This document shows, in pieces, positions 37,571-46,727 of a DNA stretch of 64,000 nucleotides. How positions within the stretch are numbered: the stretch's first letter is position 1; every line of letters starts with the position of its first letter. A program made the position numbers and the translations under genes. This stretch comes from Paenibacillus barcinonensis. Lineage in GTDB: Bacteria > Bacillota > Bacilli > Paenibacillales > Paenibacillaceae. Under the pieces are notes generated by a model. It had not been told where the DNA came from, did no database searches, and saw only the letters and a program-made list of their open reading frames with translations. The stretch is from NCBI RefSeq assembly GCF_003217495.1, contig NZ_QJSW01000012.1, positions 1 through 64,000 on the forward strand, in the 5' to 3' direction.

Positions 37571-38557
37571 ATGTTAGCGTTTCGTTTGACCGGGCGTCCG
37601 GATTCACGAATGCCTTTGTACCTGTACGGTGTGGGTACGCAGGAAGAAAAGGGGCTGCATAGACCGGATGGCTTTCCGGTGTATCAGCTGTTTATGGCCC
37701 GAGGTGGCGGGGGGCGGTTTAACATTGCGGGAAGAGCGGCTTTTGTTATTGAAGCAGGACAACTGTTCGTACTCGAACCAGGCATAGCGCATGAATACAT
37801 CCCTCATCCCAAAACTAACGGGGAGCTGGCATATATCGGAATCGGTGGTGATGCAACGGCATCAGTGCTACAGGCAGCAGGAATGGTTCGCAGAGAGGCC
37901 TGCACAGTATCCGGGTTTGATGTGATGTGGTCACGGATGACGGATTTGTGGAAGGCGCTGGACCCTGGCAAGATGTCGATGTGGAGCACCTCTGCCTTGG
38001 TATACCAGTTCATACTGGAACTCGCTCAGGTTACGTCTCCTGAGGCGGCGTCAGCTTCTCTCGCGGCAGAGCCCAAAATCAGGCGTTCCTTCACGGGAGT
38101 GGACAGTGCAGTGCAAGAGAGTAGCATGCCAGGAATGCAGCTACACTCGGACGCCGGTATGGATGGTCTGAATCGGGCCATTGCCTTGATGCAGGCTCAT
38201 TATCAGGATGATCTGTTATTCAAACATGTGGCTGATGCCGCAGGCTACTCCGTTCAGCATCTGAATCGCTTGTTTCATCAGCACTATGGTGTGACAGGAC
38301 ATCAGTACATGCAGCGCTGGCGATTACATAAGGGACTGGAGTGGATGAATGAGCATCCTCAGGCCAGTGTGAAGGAAGCAGCCGAGAATGTAGGCATGGA
38401 AGTGAATTATTTCATCCGCATGTACAAACGTGAATTCGGGGAAACGCCGGGTAAAGGTGTAAAGCAGCGCAATCAGCTCAAGCTGGAGCAGAGTGTTGGC
38501 TCTACACCACAGCACTGGCCCGAATCCGCTGGTGGAGGGCTGAGACACAAAAATTAA
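37571..38557 (+). CDS. AraC-family transcriptional regulator with cupin sensor
   Basis: A 328-residue regulator. Residues about 1-110 form a cupin-like sensor (YQLFMARGGGGRFNIAGRAA, VIEAGQLFVLEPGIAHEYIP), which binds small molecules, often sugars, in this family. Residues about 205-305 are the AraC DNA-binding domain with two helix-turn-helix units (VADAAGYSVQHLNRLFHQHY and AAENVGMEVNYFIRMYKREF). It is flanked by terminators, so it is transcribed alone and its target is not evident. Confidence 0.88.
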   Translation: MLAFRLTGRPDSRMPLYLYGVGTQEEKGLHRPDGFPVYQLFMARGGGGRFNIAGRAAFVIEAGQLFVLEPGIAHEYIPHPKTNGELAYIGIGGDATASVLQAAGMVRREACTVSGFDVMWSRMTDLWKALDPGKMSMWSTSALVYQFILELAQVTSPEAASASLAAEPKIRRSFTGVDSAVQESSMPGMQLHSDAGMDGLNRAIALMQAHYQDDLLFKHVADAAGYSVQHLNRLFHQHYGVTGHQYMQRWRLHKGLEWMNEHPQASVKEAAENVGMEVNYFIRMYKREFGETPGKGVKQRNQLKLEQSVGSTPQHWPESAGGGLRHKN

Positions 38558-38597
38558 ATCGTAAACGCAACAAATAGAAAAATAATTAAAACGATAA

Positions 38598-38624
38598 CTA
38601 AAAAGGGACCGTACGGTCCCTTTT
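38598..38624. terminator. Bidirectional terminator
   Basis: Perfect palindrome AAAAAGGGACCGTACGGTCC followed by CTTTTT, serving the AraC gene and the convergent membrane protein gene. Confidence 0.85.
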
Positions 38625-38677
38625 TAACATTCATGATAATATGGATCACAAAAGGCTATGTACCTGCCTGTATCCTG

Positions 38678-39481
38678 TTATGCCTGCTTCTTTTGCCCAA
38701 ATAACGGCCTCATTAGAGCAAGCCCAACAATGCCAATGAGAGCACTCACCCACGGGGCCATGTAGAACACAGGTAATTTATCCCGAAGCGGGTAACCGAC
38801 AAAGAGCACAAGCACAACAATCACCACGTAAATAGCAATGCCTCGAACGTTAACTTTGGGCATAACATGTTTGTCTGCCCCCTTGTCGTCTGGTCGTGCT
38901 GCTAATCGACGCAGCATCTCCACCAGCGCAATTCCGCCAACAGCGGCAATGATGAGGGAGAACAGGCTAATATGCTCGAAGGGCTCGGTATCACCATCTG
39001 TCATGGCGAAGAATAATCCTGCACTGCCTTGAATGAGCAGCACAACGGATATAGCGGCCCAAGCAATCATCAGGTACCATTTAGGTGTTCGTTGAACAGG
39101 CTCGTCCGTATCCTCCTGATCCGTGTGCTGAACTGTGCCGGTTTTGTTTTTCTGGCTAGAACGTGCACCGGATTTTTGCCTGGCTGTGCTTGAATCTGAT
39201 TGCACGCCTGGTTGTGATTTACCTATTCCAAGCTGGGCATAAATATCCTTCTCCAGATCAGGTCCGTACAGTTCGCGGGCAGGTTTGTTGTCCTGCTGTG
39301 CCTGTACGATCGCTTTACCTGCGGCAAGAATCCATTCTTCCTGAGTCCTCTCATCTGCTGGTGACTGCCGTGCAATGGTGCTGATCTGGTTGTACAATTG
39401 TACGTTATCTGGTGTCATCCGGCTCATCTCTGTGATTTGCCGATTTTGTATTTCTTTCAGCTTCTTATAAGAAATCCCCAA
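38678..39481 (-). CDS. Membrane protein with long soluble N-terminus (DUF1129-like)
   Basis: A 267-residue protein. Residues 1 to about 135 are hydrophilic and mostly helical (LKEIQNRQITEMSRMTPDNV), ending in a charged, Gln/Ser-rich linker. Then come four hydrophobic segments (ISVVLLIQGSAGLFFAM, LFSLIIAAVGGIALVEML, IAIYVVIVVLVLFVGY, WVSALIGIVGLALM). The layout resembles DUF1129 proteins of Bacilli, for which no function is known. The similarity is judged by layout only. Confidence 0.65.
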   Translation of the reverse strand: MGISYKKLKEIQNRQITEMSRMTPDNVQLYNQISTIARQSPADERTQEEWILAAGKAIVQAQQDNKPARELYGPDLEKDIYAQLGIGKSQPGVQSDSSTARQKSGARSSQKNKTGTVQHTDQEDTDEPVQRTPKWYLMIAWAAISVVLLIQGSAGLFFAMTDGDTEPFEHISLFSLIIAAVGGIALVEMLRRLAARPDDKGADKHVMPKVNVRGIAIYVVIVVLVLFVGYPLRDKLPVFYMAPWVSALIGIVGLALMRPLFGQKKQA

Positions 39482-39577
39482 TGCTTGCTCCCCCTGTCCT
39501 CACACGTTCTGATCCTCCATGTTCATGAAGACCCTGACGGTATTTTAGTATACGGGAAGGGCTCTCGTTTCGCAAAG

Positions 39578-39697
39578 TCATTCCTTATAAAATAACTGCT
39601 TATGGTTCACCCATAGCCCGATGCAGGCTAGCACAACACAGGTACATAAGAGCACCAGCTTTCCATGATGCTGAATCCATGCAAGCAGATGTGCCAT
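39578..39697 (-). CDS. Small single-pass membrane protein, 39 residues
   Basis: A short frame starting MAHLLAWIQHHGKLVLLCTC with one membrane segment (LVLLCTCVVLACIGLWV) and a short charged tail. AAAGGAATGAG precedes the ATG at a suitable distance. Size and layout are like small regulatory or leaderless membrane peptides of Bacilli. Only the ribosome binding site and hydrophobic pattern support it. Confidence 0.45.
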   Translation of the reverse strand: MAHLLAWIQHHGKLVLLCTCVVLACIGLWVNHKQLFYKE

Positions 39698-39895
39698 GAG
39701 CTCATTCCTTTCGGTGAAAGGCGTCCCAGATAGGGAATGCCTTTGATTTTGGTTTTATTTTCCCCCTGCGAATCTATGAATATACACAGACCGTCTTGAA
39801 GAAGCAACGATTCTGTGAACCGTGAATAAAGAGCTGTGCAATCCACCACAATAGTAGAAATTTAAACCGAAATGATGGATAGGAGGGCGCTGAAG

Positions 39896-40129
39896 ATGGA
39901 CAAGCAATCAGAACTGACACGTAAGATGCTGCTTAATAGCAATTCGCGTGGTGACATGCATGAAGTAGTACCGATGGATGAGGCTATGGAGGATGCAGAG
40001 TTTGGGGAAGAGTTGAATGATGACAATATGCAGGGCAGAAGCTTCTGGGACAATGATGGTGCAGGCCAGCAGCATGAATGGAACGGACGAATCGAGACCC
40101 ATGCGATGTTTCGCAGGAGTTACGAGTAG
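39896..40129 (+). CDS. Small acidic protein, 77 residues
   Basis: A hydrophilic, acidic protein (MDKQSELTRKMLLNSNSRGD, then many Glu and Asp) with an aromatic C-terminal part (SFWDNDG, HEWNGRIE). The ATG at 39896 is chosen because AGGAGGG lies about nine bases upstream; the earlier ATG at 39872 precedes that site. I do not recognise the family. A terminator follows at about 40193. Confidence 0.65.
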   Translation: MDKQSELTRKMLLNSNSRGDMHEVVPMDEAMEDAEFGEELNDDNMQGRSFWDNDGAGQQHEWNGRIETHAMFRRSYE

Positions 40130-40192
40130 GAAGCAAGCATGAATCAGACATGCAGATGCTATGGCAGGCACGCCCTAAACAATGAATATTTC

Positions 40193-40230
40193 GAGCCCGG
40201 CTGACGTATAGCCAGGCTCTTTTTTTTACA
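40193..40230 (+). terminator. Terminator after small acidic protein gene
   Basis: GAGCCCGGCT pairs with AGCCAGGCTC (imperfect, one mismatch) followed by TTTTTTTT. Confidence 0.8.
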
Positions 40231-40426
40231 ACGGAATGATTGAAAAGAGAACAACTACACAGGAAACGGAACGATGATTTCTCGCGTTGACTTACGGGGG
40301 AGGGGATGATAATATACTAATATCTTCTTAATACTCATTAAACTTATCGGATTAAATACAATTACAATTATGATGTAGAGCATAAACGTCAAATAGATAG
40401 TCTTGTCATGGAAAGGGGAAATCGGT

Positions 40427-41257
40427 ATGGAACGTCAGATCAGTATCCGTCACGGCGAAGAGGAGTTAACCGCAACCATTCATTATCCGGTTGTCAAAAA
40501 TATTAAAGAGGAGACACGTCAGCAGCGTGTGCCTCTGGCTGTCATCTGCCATGGCTTTGTGGGAAGCCGAATTGGCGTGGATCGTTTGTTTGTGAAGACG
40601 GCGCGCGAACTCGCGGAAGACGGATATCTGGTGCTGCGTTTTGATTATATTGGTTGCGGAGAGAGCAGCGGTGAGTATGGAGCAGAGGGACTGGAGTCCA
40701 TGGTCCAGCAAACTCGTTCTGTACTGGATTATGCTGTGAACTGCAGTGATGTAGACCCTACACGTGTCACTTTAATTGGACATAGCCTGGGTGGGGCTGT
40801 TGCGTTGTTGACGGCTGTACGCGACAAACGGGTTAAGAATCTGGTGATGTGGTCGGCTGTAGGCTACCCGTTCAACGATATTGTGAAGATTACGGGGCGG
40901 GACGTGTACGATGAGGGTGTGAGAACAGGGGCTGCCGATTATCTCGGCTACAGGTTCACACCGAAATTCTTCGAATCACTGGCAGAACATCAGCCCTTCC
41001 AGGAAGCTGTGAAGTTCAGCGGGGATGTGCTGGTTGTACATGGCACTTCCGACGAGGTCATCCCGGTAGACTATGCGTTTCTGTATCAGAAGGTTTTCTG
41101 GATGCGCCAGGAAGGGCGTTGCGACAAGGAAATTATTTTCCAGGGCAATCATACCTTCTCATCAGGTAAAGAGCGGGAACAGCTCATTACTCGCACCAGA
41201 GAATGGCTTGGAGAGCGTCAGAAGATTGAAGAGAACTGGCAGCACTGGATGATCTAA
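40427..41257 (+). CDS. Alpha/beta hydrolase (esterase/feruloyl-esterase-like)
   Basis: A 276-residue cytoplasmic hydrolase. It has the oxyanion segment VPLAVICHGFVGSRIG, the FDYIGCGESSG turn, the nucleophile elbow LIGHSLGGAVALL, the acid in VHGTSDEVIPV and the histidine in QGNHTFSSGKERE. This combination resembles the Bacillus/Paenibacillus esterase group related to cinnamoyl esterases. The ATG at 40427 is chosen because GGAAAGGGG precedes it; the frame from 40403 would cover that site. Confidence 0.85.
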   Translation: MERQISIRHGEEELTATIHYPVVKNIKEETRQQRVPLAVICHGFVGSRIGVDRLFVKTARELAEDGYLVLRFDYIGCGESSGEYGAEGLESMVQQTRSVLDYAVNCSDVDPTRVTLIGHSLGGAVALLTAVRDKRVKNLVMWSAVGYPFNDIVKITGRDVYDEGVRTGAADYLGYRFTPKFFESLAEHQPFQEAVKFSGDVLVVHGTSDEVIPVDYAFLYQKVFWMRQEGRCDKEIIFQGNHTFSSGKEREQLITRTREWLGERQKIEENWQHWMI

Positions 41258-41370
41258 GTGATAAGTCAAACGTCATAAATCAAAAGTCACGGGGGGTAGC
41301 TTGGAAAAGCGCCTTCTTCGGGGTAAAATAGAGAGGTAAGCATCCTATCCGTGTCTGGAGGTTGGCAGCG

Positions 41371-42156
41371 ATGACATTACCCGCACTATTCATTGCGCAT
41401 GGTTCTCCCCTGCTTTCGGTGGAGAGCAGTGACTACACTCAGTTTTTGAACCAGCTTGGAGAGAGGCTGCCGGCTCCAAAGGCTATCGTTGTATTTACTG
41501 CGCACTGGGACTGTCCTGTGCCTTCGGTGACGATGGATGAGATCCATCAGACCCTGCATGATTTTTACGGATATCCTTCAGCCATGTATAACATACAGTA
41601 TCCCGCAGTCGGGCAGACTGAAATTGCGAACGAGATCTGTGCGTTATTCTCCCGAAGCAACTTGCCATATCAGCCTGTTCATGGACGAGGGCTGGATCAT
41701 GGCGTGTGGGTGCCGCTGTTGCATATGTATCCCGAGGCCAGCATTCCGGTTATAGCAGTATCAGTCGACTCCCTGCGTTCTCCTCAAGAGCAGTATGATA
41801 TCGGGCGTATGCTGGAGCAGCTCCGGCATGATAATGTGCTGATTGTTGGTAGCGGTGGAACGGTTCATAATCTGAGAATGCTGGCACAGGATGACGAGCC
41901 GCAGGACTGGGCCATTGAATTTGATGATTGGCTTGGGGAGCGTCTGCAGCAATGGAACACAAGAGAGTTGTTTCAATATGATAAAAAAGCTCCACATGCG
42001 CGGACGGCAGTTCCCTCTTATGGAATGGAGCATATCGCACCTTTGTTCTATGCGATGGGCACAGCGGATATGTCCCGCACAGCCCGGCGGTTATTTCAAG
42101 CCTATCCTCACGGCACCCTTAGTCTGAACTGCTGGCAGTTTGGAGACGGCGTGTAA
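41371..42156 (+). CDS. DODA-type extradiol dioxygenase family protein
   Basis: A 261-residue class III extradiol dioxygenase of the 4,5-DOPA dioxygenase/YgiD type. Zinc/iron ligands are seen as ALFIAHGSPLLSVE (His), FTAHWDCPVPSVT (His), GRGLDHGVWVPLLHMYPEA (His) and HARTAVPS late in the chain. Family members open catechol rings, though many bacterial ones have unknown substrates. The ATG at 41371 follows GGAGGTTGG. It stands about 110 bases after the hydrolase gene and could be co-transcribed with it. Confidence 0.87.
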   Translation: MTLPALFIAHGSPLLSVESSDYTQFLNQLGERLPAPKAIVVFTAHWDCPVPSVTMDEIHQTLHDFYGYPSAMYNIQYPAVGQTEIANEICALFSRSNLPYQPVHGRGLDHGVWVPLLHMYPEASIPVIAVSVDSLRSPQEQYDIGRMLEQLRHDNVLIVGSGGTVHNLRMLAQDDEPQDWAIEFDDWLGERLQQWNTRELFQYDKKAPHARTAVPSYGMEHIAPLFYAMGTADMSRTARRLFQAYPHGTLSLNCWQFGDGV

Positions 42157-42503
42157 CTTGGAGCAGATGAGCGTGATATTGTCCAAGTATGGGGATATCG
42201 TTCGGAAGCAGGTTAGGTCCTTTAAATTATCGTTCCAAGCCAGGATGTTTTCCGCAGGCGTGCCGGGGCACGTTAAGGGAAAGGGAAGCAGCAGGGGGCA
42301 AAAAGGTGGTAAAAGATGCACTTCAGTAGGCTTTAAGACACGCCCTAATGAAGTTAAGAATACAGTGGTATGGGGAGAGAGGTTGCTTGCGGTCCGTTAG
42401 CTGACTGCGAGCAACCTCTTTTTGGTGCTTCAAGTGTCACAGGCGTCTGCTGCAGTAGCACCGACATCGCACGGGCAGACTGCGTGAGGTTTAGCTTGTA
42501 GCC
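42157..42503. other. Intergenic region after the dioxygenase gene
   Basis: About 350 bases. A hairpin at 42380-42425 (GAGGTTGCTTGC with GCGAGCAACCTC, then TTTTT) is a terminator. A frame of 86 codons (42140-42400) is rich in Gly and Lys but overlaps the dioxygenase end and has no ribosome binding site; I do not call it. Confidence 0.6.
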
Positions 42504-42716
42504 CTATTTGCGAATCTCGAACAACTCACATTCCGCACGGGAGTGATAGGCCAGTTCGCTGACACTGGATTGCACCACAACGATGTTCTCGTCAAACCGG
42601 ATAATGATGCCTCCTGAATCAACCTGATGGTTATCTTTGAATACCCGGATTTTATGTTTGAAGGTCATGGCTTCCTGAAAATCCGCATCTGTTTCGAGAC
42701 GGCGTTGAGTTGGCAT
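42504..42716 (-). CDS. Small conserved-looking protein, 70 residues
   Basis: A hydrophilic protein with predicted strands (FKHKIRVFKDNHQVDSGG, IIIRFDENIVVVQSSVSELA) suggesting a small beta-barrel like a YolD- or Sm-type fold. It begins MPTQRRLETDADFQ. AAAGGAGTA lies seven bases upstream of its start. I do not recognise the family. It reads towards the dioxygenase terminator. Confidence 0.65.
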   Translation of the reverse strand: MPTQRRLETDADFQEAMTFKHKIRVFKDNHQVDSGGIIIRFDENIVVVQSSVSELAYHSRAECELFEIRK

Positions 42717-42829
42717 GGGATACTCCTTTGTTCTGATTTACTTTATATTAATCATAATACGGAGTCTGACAGGTGAGCAAGTCCAGTCTCAAAGGAATGA
42801 TCACACTCTGCCACGGGGAACCCGTATCA

Positions 42830-42864
42830 AAAAATCCTGCTCCACAGGGGAGCAGGATTGAGAT
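42830..42864 (-). terminator. Terminator of the DoxX gene
   Basis: AATCCTGCTCC pairs with GGAGCAGGATT; on the minus strand a T run follows, so it ends the DoxX transcript. Confidence 0.85.
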
Positions 42865-42891
42865 TGCTTTTGCATTAATATTTTATTGAGA

Positions 42892-43428
42892 TCAGGCTGT
42901 TTTCTTCGTTGGTGTAATGGTTGGTGTCGTAGGAGTTACCGTTTTGTTGCGGTTGAACAATCCGCGAAGGTAAGGCAGAACCCAGTGATCCAGACCGATT
43001 TTACCAGCATTTGCACCAGCTACGACGATGAAGATTTCCATCAGAACCAGTTGAGCGTTGGTGCTTACCGTACCCGAGAAGAGGAACGCAAAGTTCATCA
43101 CCATAGCCATCAGAGCTGCGAAGGTTGTGAAGCATCCGAGGAGCAGTCCCAGACCTACAAGGAATTCACCAAGCGGGATAATGAAGTCGAACAATCCGGC
43201 ATTCGGGATTGCGAATTTTTCAAGGAACGTTGCCCACCATGCTTGAACCGCCGGATGATCACCTGTTGCTTTTTCAAGTGCTCCTGCGAGGAATCCGCCA
43301 GCTTGGAATCCGCCAGTCAGCTTGCTCCAGCCGTGAGTCATCCAATCGTAACCGATATACACCCGAATTACTGTTAAAATCCACATTGCCACTTTGTTTT
43401 CTCTAAGCCATTGGTTGAAGCTGAACAT
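42892..43428 (-). CDS. DoxX-family membrane protein
   Basis: A 178-residue integral membrane protein with four hydrophobic segments. The family core is visible: VIRVYIGYDWMTHGWSKLTG, IPLGEFLVGLGLLLGCFTTF and MVMNFAFLFSGTVSTN, followed by a Thr/Pro/Lys tail. DoxX proteins are linked to quinone or thiol redox chemistry; related ones form part of thiosulfate:quinone oxidoreductase. The ATG at 43428 is preferred over a GTG at 43437 because AAGGAG then has normal spacing. An FNR/Rex-like site lies at the -41.5 position of its likely promoter. Confidence 0.88.
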   Translation of the reverse strand: MFSFNQWLRENKVAMWILTVIRVYIGYDWMTHGWSKLTGGFQAGGFLAGALEKATGDHPAVQAWWATFLEKFAIPNAGLFDFIIPLGEFLVGLGLLLGCFTTFAALMAMVMNFAFLFSGTVSTNAQLVLMEIFIVVAGANAGKIGLDHWVLPYLRGLFNRNKTVTPTTPTITPTKKTA

Positions 43429-43501
43429 ATAAACCACTCCTTTTATGAAATCTGATGTGTGTTTGTTTTTGTTTTTCTAAGTGATCACCTTTGATGGCTT
43501 T

Positions 43502-43545
43502 ATTGTATAATCGTGAGCGTGTTTTGTTTGTGATAATAATCACAA
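43502..43545 (-). promoter_or_regulatory. DoxX promoter with FNR/Rex-like site
   Basis: The palindrome TGTGATAATAATCACA at 43529-43544 fits the FNR pattern TGTGA-N6-TCACA; its 18-base form TTGTGATAATAATCACAA also resembles the Rex pattern. On the minus strand TACAAT at 43507-43502 is a good -10 element and no -35 box is needed upstream. If transcription starts at about 43495 the palindrome is centred at -41.5, the position of class II activation by FNR. Confidence 0.65.
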
Positions 43546-43776
43546 TCTAGTTCAAATTTTAAGTAAGGTTTAAGAAGTTCACATTTGTGACACATCTACT
43601 TCCCTAAAGCGTGATTCAAAATAGATAAACGAGCGGCATCAAGGCTTTCCAGACGCAGACAAAACGGAAGCATTGTGATTAAATGGAAGGAAATACGTGA
43701 GATGGTTGCCCGCATGAGAGAAATATCACACATGACATCGGAAGAGAGTCAGCCAGATCGTTCAGGAGGTTTTATA

Positions 43777-44847
43777 TTGAATTCGTTTTCTTGGAAAAAG
43801 GGATTACTGACAGCATCAGGCTGTCTACTTGCCATCAGCCTTTCCGCTTGTCAGGATAAGGAAGCGCAGGCTCCTCAGCCGGAGCCAGCACCTGCACCTA
43901 TGCAGGAAGAGCAGTCGGTGGAGAAGCCTGCTGACCATGCGTTTACAGCACCTTTAACTGGTCTGGCTGTGGAGAAGGTACCTACGGATCGCCCGCTGGC
44001 TGTCATGATTAACAATGCACCAGCGGCACGTCCTCAATCCGGGCTAAGCGCAGCAGACATTATTATTGAGGTGCTTGCCGAAGGTGGGATTACTCGTTTT
44101 ATCGCCGTTTTCCAAAGTGAAGGCGGTGAAGATGCTGTTGGCCCTGTGCGCAGCATTCGTCCGTACCTGATTGAGCTGGGGGAAAGCTATGATGGTGTGC
44201 TTGTGCATGCAGGGGGCAGCCCGGAGGCCTATTCTATTTTGCAGAAACAGAAGAAGCAGCACATGGATGAAATTTCGAATGGAGGCCCTTATTTCTGGCG
44301 CTCCAAGGAGCGCAAGGCGCCCCACAATCTGTATACCTCTGTCGAGAAGCTTAGAGAAGGTGCGGACAAGAGGGGGTACAGCCATGAGTTTCAATCTCCT
44401 GTATATAGATACGACGAGCAAGGCTCTACCTCGGCAGGAGAGGCTGTGAAGCAATTTGATATCCACTATTTATTGAATAGTTACAAAGTAACGTATGATT
44501 ATGATGAAGTTAGCGGACGATATATGAGAATGGTGAACGGGAAGCCTGATCAGGACAAAGATAATGGAAATCAGCTTGGCGCAGCTAACATCATTGTTGC
44601 CGGAGCGGATCACAAGGTGCTCGATGATGTCGGCCGATTGTCTGTTAACGTGGATCAAGGCGGGGAAGCGATGCTATTTCAGAAGGGTAAAATGATCCGC
44701 GGGCAGTGGGTGAGGAAAAAAGGGGATATCATACGTTTCGTGCAGGACGGAGTTGAGATGAATCTTGTACCCGGTAAAACCTTCATCAACATCGTTCCGA
44801 ACACCCCGAAATTTGCAGATCATGTGAAGCTTGGCCAGCTATCATGA
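43777..44847 (+). CDS. DUF3048 lipoprotein (YerB-like)
   Basis: A 356-residue lipoprotein. The TTG start at 43777 with AGGAGG eight bases before it gives a short lipoprotein signal (FSWKKGLLTASGCLLAISLS) with the lipobox LSAC, after which a Pro/Ala/Glu linker follows. The rest is the two-part DUF3048 domain known from Bacillus YerB (RPLAVMINNAPAARPQSGLS, DAVGPVRSIRPYLIELG, and the later IIVAGADHKVLDDVGR). Its role in the cell envelope is unknown. A longer frame from 43675 lacks support. Confidence 0.9.
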   Translation: MNSFSWKKGLLTASGCLLAISLSACQDKEAQAPQPEPAPAPMQEEQSVEKPADHAFTAPLTGLAVEKVPTDRPLAVMINNAPAARPQSGLSAADIIIEVLAEGGITRFIAVFQSEGGEDAVGPVRSIRPYLIELGESYDGVLVHAGGSPEAYSILQKQKKQHMDEISNGGPYFWRSKERKAPHNLYTSVEKLREGADKRGYSHEFQSPVYRYDEQGSTSAGEAVKQFDIHYLLNSYKVTYDYDEVSGRYMRMVNGKPDQDKDNGNQLGAANIIVAGADHKVLDDVGRLSVNVDQGGEAMLFQKGKMIRGQWVRKKGDIIRFVQDGVEMNLVPGKTFINIVPNTPKFADHVKLGQLS

Positions 44848-45077
44848 TGGATTTCTGGAGCGATTTTCCTGAAGAAATGTAAACGCAATGTAAAATTTGA
44901 GTCTGATTTTGCCATAATTCCAAATAATTAAGATTCATTTCAGGCTTATATGAGAAGAATATAAAAAAGCATCGCAGCTTTTGTACAAACCATGAAACAA
45001 ATATGATAAGATATCAAAGGTTGTCATTTCATGTTTCATCGGTTATCAGCGCAATTTCTCGAAGAGGGGATAGAGCT

Positions 45078-45698
45078 ATGAAGATTAAGAAGAAAAAGAA
45101 GGATATATTTTTTGAAACACTGGAGAACATGGCAGACACGGTGGTTCAAGCGGCAGATTATTTCTCCCAGCATGTTTCCAACCTTCAGGATGTAACTCTT
45201 TTTGCTAATGAAATGAAAAAGTACGAGTCGCAGTGTGATGACTATGTACACACCATCATTACAGAGCTGAACAAAACATTTATCACGCCGATCGAACGCG
45301 ATGATATTATGGAGCTGACAACAACTCTTGATGACGTATTGGACGGAATCGAAGCAACAGCTTCCCGTTTCTATATGTACCAACTGGTTGAACCGGACGA
45401 ATATATCGTTCAATTTGCAGAAATCTTGCGTCAATCGGCTTATGAAATTCAAAAGGCGATTCATTTGCTGTCCCAGAAAAAATTGCTGGCGATTCGTGAG
45501 TACACTATTCGTCTGAATGATCTGGAAAACCAGGGTGACGAGGTATTGCGTAACTGTATCAAGAATCTGTTCGCTACAGTATCCGATCCGATTGAGCTGA
45601 TCAAGCGTAAAGAGATTTATGAACGTCTTGAAACGACAACGGATGATTGTGAGCATGTTGCAAACGTTCTTGAGTCCATCATCATGCGTAATTCTTAA
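45078..45698 (+). CDS. DUF47/PhoU-like phosphate transport accessory protein
   Basis: A 206-residue, all-helical cytoplasmic protein of the DUF47 (Pit accessory) family. Recognisable parts are FFETLENMADTVVQAADYFS near the N-terminus, the ITPIERDDIMELTTTLDDVL motif shared with PhoU-like proteins, and ERLETTTDDCEHVANVLESI at the end. It lies 14 bases before the phosphate transporter gene, so it is probably a regulator or partner of that carrier. The ATG at 45078 follows GGGGATAGAG and gives the usual start. Confidence 0.92.
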   Translation: MKIKKKKKDIFFETLENMADTVVQAADYFSQHVSNLQDVTLFANEMKKYESQCDDYVHTIITELNKTFITPIERDDIMELTTTLDDVLDGIEATASRFYMYQLVEPDEYIVQFAEILRQSAYEIQKAIHLLSQKKLLAIREYTIRLNDLENQGDEVLRNCIKNLFATVSDPIELIKRKEIYERLETTTDDCEHVANVLESIIMRNS

Positions 45699-45712
45699 GG
45701 AGCCAGAGACTA

Positions 45713-46702
45713 ATGGAAACAACGATTTGGGTATTAGGTATAGTCGTCTTCCTTGCACTGGCGTTTGACTTCATCAATGGTTTTCATGATACAGCCAATG
45801 CTATTGCGACTTCGGTATCAACACGTGCACTGACGCCGCGCCGTGCTATTATTTTGGCAGCTGTGATGAACTTTGTCGGTGCGATGATGTTTACAGGTGT
45901 TGCGAAGACGATTGGGGGGAGCGTGACGGATCCCACCAAGCTGGATAACGGCATCGAGGTCGTCATCGTTACCTTGATTGCCGCGATCATATGGAATTTG
46001 GTGACCTGGTGGTTTGGAATTCCTTCTTCCTCTTCACATGCATTGATTGGAGCGCTCGCAGGTGCAGTCCTTGTCGGAGCGGGCTCGGACAAAGTAAAAT
46101 GGAGCGGATTCACAGATATCGTCGCAGGATTGCTGCTATCACCTCTGATTGCTTTTGCAATAGGTTATATCGTCATGACGGTTCTTAAATATGTATTTGC
46201 CAAACGCAGTCCGCATAACGTGAATAAAGGCTTCCGTACCGTACAGATTTTCACAGCTGCACTGCAGGCATTTACACATGGTACCAACGATGCGCAGAAA
46301 GCGATGGGGATTATTACGTTTGCGCTCGTCGCGGCCAAAGTACAGGATCATCTCGAAGTACCGCTGTGGGTAAAAATCTCTGCAGCAACAGCGATGGCTC
46401 TTGGAACGTCCATTGGTGGATGGAAAATCATCAAAACGATGGGAACCAAGATCTTTAAAATTGAACCGATCAACGGCTTCGCGGCAGATTTGTCGGCTGC
46501 CTCCGTTATTTTCTCGGCAACGCTGCTTCACCTTCCGGTAAGTACAACACATGCGATTACATCAGCGATTCTGGGTGTAGGTTCGGCTAAGCGTTTCTCG
46601 GCGGTAAAATGGGGACTTGCTGGGCGGATCATTGTTACGTGGTTTATTACGATTCCAATTACTGCAGCTCTTGCGGGATTGCTATACTGGATTATTTTCT
46701 AA
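45713..46702 (+). CDS. pit: Low-affinity inorganic phosphate transporter
   Basis: A 329-residue carrier of the PiT family with about ten membrane segments. The duplicated family signature appears as FDFINGFHDTANAIATSVST (N-terminal half) and QAFTHGTNDAQKAMGII (C-terminal half). These proteins import phosphate with metal ions using the ion gradient. Co-transcribed with the DUF47 gene; AAGGAG precedes its ATG. DnaA-box-like motifs and a terminator follow. Confidence 0.94.
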   Translation: METTIWVLGIVVFLALAFDFINGFHDTANAIATSVSTRALTPRRAIILAAVMNFVGAMMFTGVAKTIGGSVTDPTKLDNGIEVVIVTLIAAIIWNLVTWWFGIPSSSSHALIGALAGAVLVGAGSDKVKWSGFTDIVAGLLLSPLIAFAIGYIVMTVLKYVFAKRSPHNVNKGFRTVQIFTAALQAFTHGTNDAQKAMGIITFALVAAKVQDHLEVPLWVKISAATAMALGTSIGGWKIIKTMGTKIFKIEPINGFAADLSAASVIFSATLLHLPVSTTHAITSAILGVGSAKRFSAVKWGLAGRIIVTWFITIPITAALAGLLYWIIF

Positions 46703-46727
46703 AACTACGCATATAAAGCAGCACATC

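Noticed and set aside
42140..42400. An 86-codon frame after the dioxygenase gene
   Set aside because: It overlaps the dioxygenase end, has no ribosome binding site and reads into the terminator.
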